Shown piece after piece: positions 13,472 to 13,693 of a DNA stretch of 13,693 bases (positions are counted from its first letter, which is position 1; each line of letters begins with the position of its first letter). The notes under the pieces are model-generated. The model made no database searches. It worked only from the letters and a program-made list of their open reading frames with translations, and was not told the DNA's origin. Source of the DNA: Treponema sp. (GTDB lineage Bacteria; Spirochaetota; Spirochaetia; Treponematales; Treponemataceae); assembly GCA_004554075.1 (NCBI GenBank), contig SFOB01000066.1, forward strand, positions 1 through 13,693. Reading direction: 5' to 3'. The position numbers and the translations under genes were made by a program.

Positions 13472-13693
13472 CTATTCATTAAAGGAAACAGGTAGCCATT
13501 TCGTTCTATCTGCGTGGTCGGCGGCTATGGTGCCCCAGGTTACTTTGGCGGTGGTTTCGCCCATCAGGTATTCGCGGCCGTCTTCCATGGTGAAGGTCTG
13601 ACCAGGGGCAGGGATGTCTGTTACTACCATGGCGTGGGAATAATCTCGGGAAATCAGGAGTGCAGTATCTATTCCTGTATAATTTAATAAGGC
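13472..13693 (-). CDS. C-terminal part of an unidentified protein, possibly transglutaminase-like (start outside window)
   Basis: The minus strand is open from the window end to a TAG at 13474-13472, giving 73 residues. The segment 'DYSHAMVVTDIPAPGQTFTMEDGREYLMGETTAKVTWGTI' has a His in a strand-like setting followed about 25 residues later by 'ETT'. This recalls the His and Asp/Glu-Thr part of transglutaminase-like cysteine protease folds ('H...Y.y.ETT'), but the cysteine would lie outside the window and the match is only suggestive. It could also be an unrelated hypothetical protein. By hand count 111 of the 222 bases are G or C (50%), clearly above the neighbouring genes, with frequent GCC, ACC and CTG codons. 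It shares the bidirectional terminator with the HTH-EIIA gene. Confidence 0.75.
   Translation of the reverse strand, partial: ALLNYTGIDTALLISRDYSHAMVVTDIPAPGQTFTMEDGREYLMGETTAKVTWGTIAADHADRTKWLPVSFNE

Overview
The window looks like chromosomal DNA of a spirochaete, most probably a Treponema of the gut or rumen type. This is inferred from gene content and arrangement: a tight nadK-recN run leading to a LysM/M23-like envelope protein, and a small regulator in which an excisionase-type helix-turn-helix is fused to a PTS EIIA domain, an architecture I associate with treponemes. The DNA is moderately AT-rich. No tRNA, rRNA, CRISPR array, transposase or phage gene was seen.

Left block (1-6109, plus strand). 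The window opens inside a DegT/DnrJ/EryC1/StrS-type aminotransferase gene. It is followed by NAD kinase, RecN, an all-helical protein of unknown function and an HD-domain phosphohydrolase of YfbR/HD_3 type. From nadK on, these genes overlap or nearly touch (8-bp overlap, 1-bp overlap, 1-bp gap), so they look like one translationally coupled operon. A secreted two-LysM protein with a degenerate M23 domain follows. It has its own candidate promoter, placed so that its mRNA could be leaderless.

Middle block (6106-10189, minus strand). Three genes read right to left from a good extended -10 promoter near 10221-10249: an unusual alpha-D-phosphohexomutase, a canonical phosphoglucomutase, and a DnaQ-like DEDDh exonuclease whose start overlaps the end of the phosphoglucomutase. 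The exonuclease and the LysM gene converge with overlapping stop codons. The two mutases suggest interconversion of hexose 1- and 6-phosphates for glycolysis, glycogen or envelope sugars.

Right-middle block (10268-12303, minus strand). A two-gene unit encodes a membrane-anchored beta-propeller-like protein and a secreted protein with a second degenerate M23 domain. It has a perfect TATAAT -10 box with a very short leader and ends at a hairpin terminator. Two more palindromes lie between the last gene and that terminator.

Right block (12304-13693). A 380-bp intergenic region holds a 211-bp compound inverted repeat of unknown nature (12341-12551), then a TTGACA promoter driving the HTH-EIIA gene. 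That gene ends in a three-tier 142-bp palindrome (13323-13464) that includes a strong bidirectional terminator. The window closes with the 3' end of a minus-strand gene of higher GC content, possibly the tail of a transglutaminase-like protein.

Most of the window is housekeeping. The parts least explained by known families are the compound inverted repeat, the three-tier palindrome, the pair of metal-site-less M23 proteins and the helical/HD gene pair.
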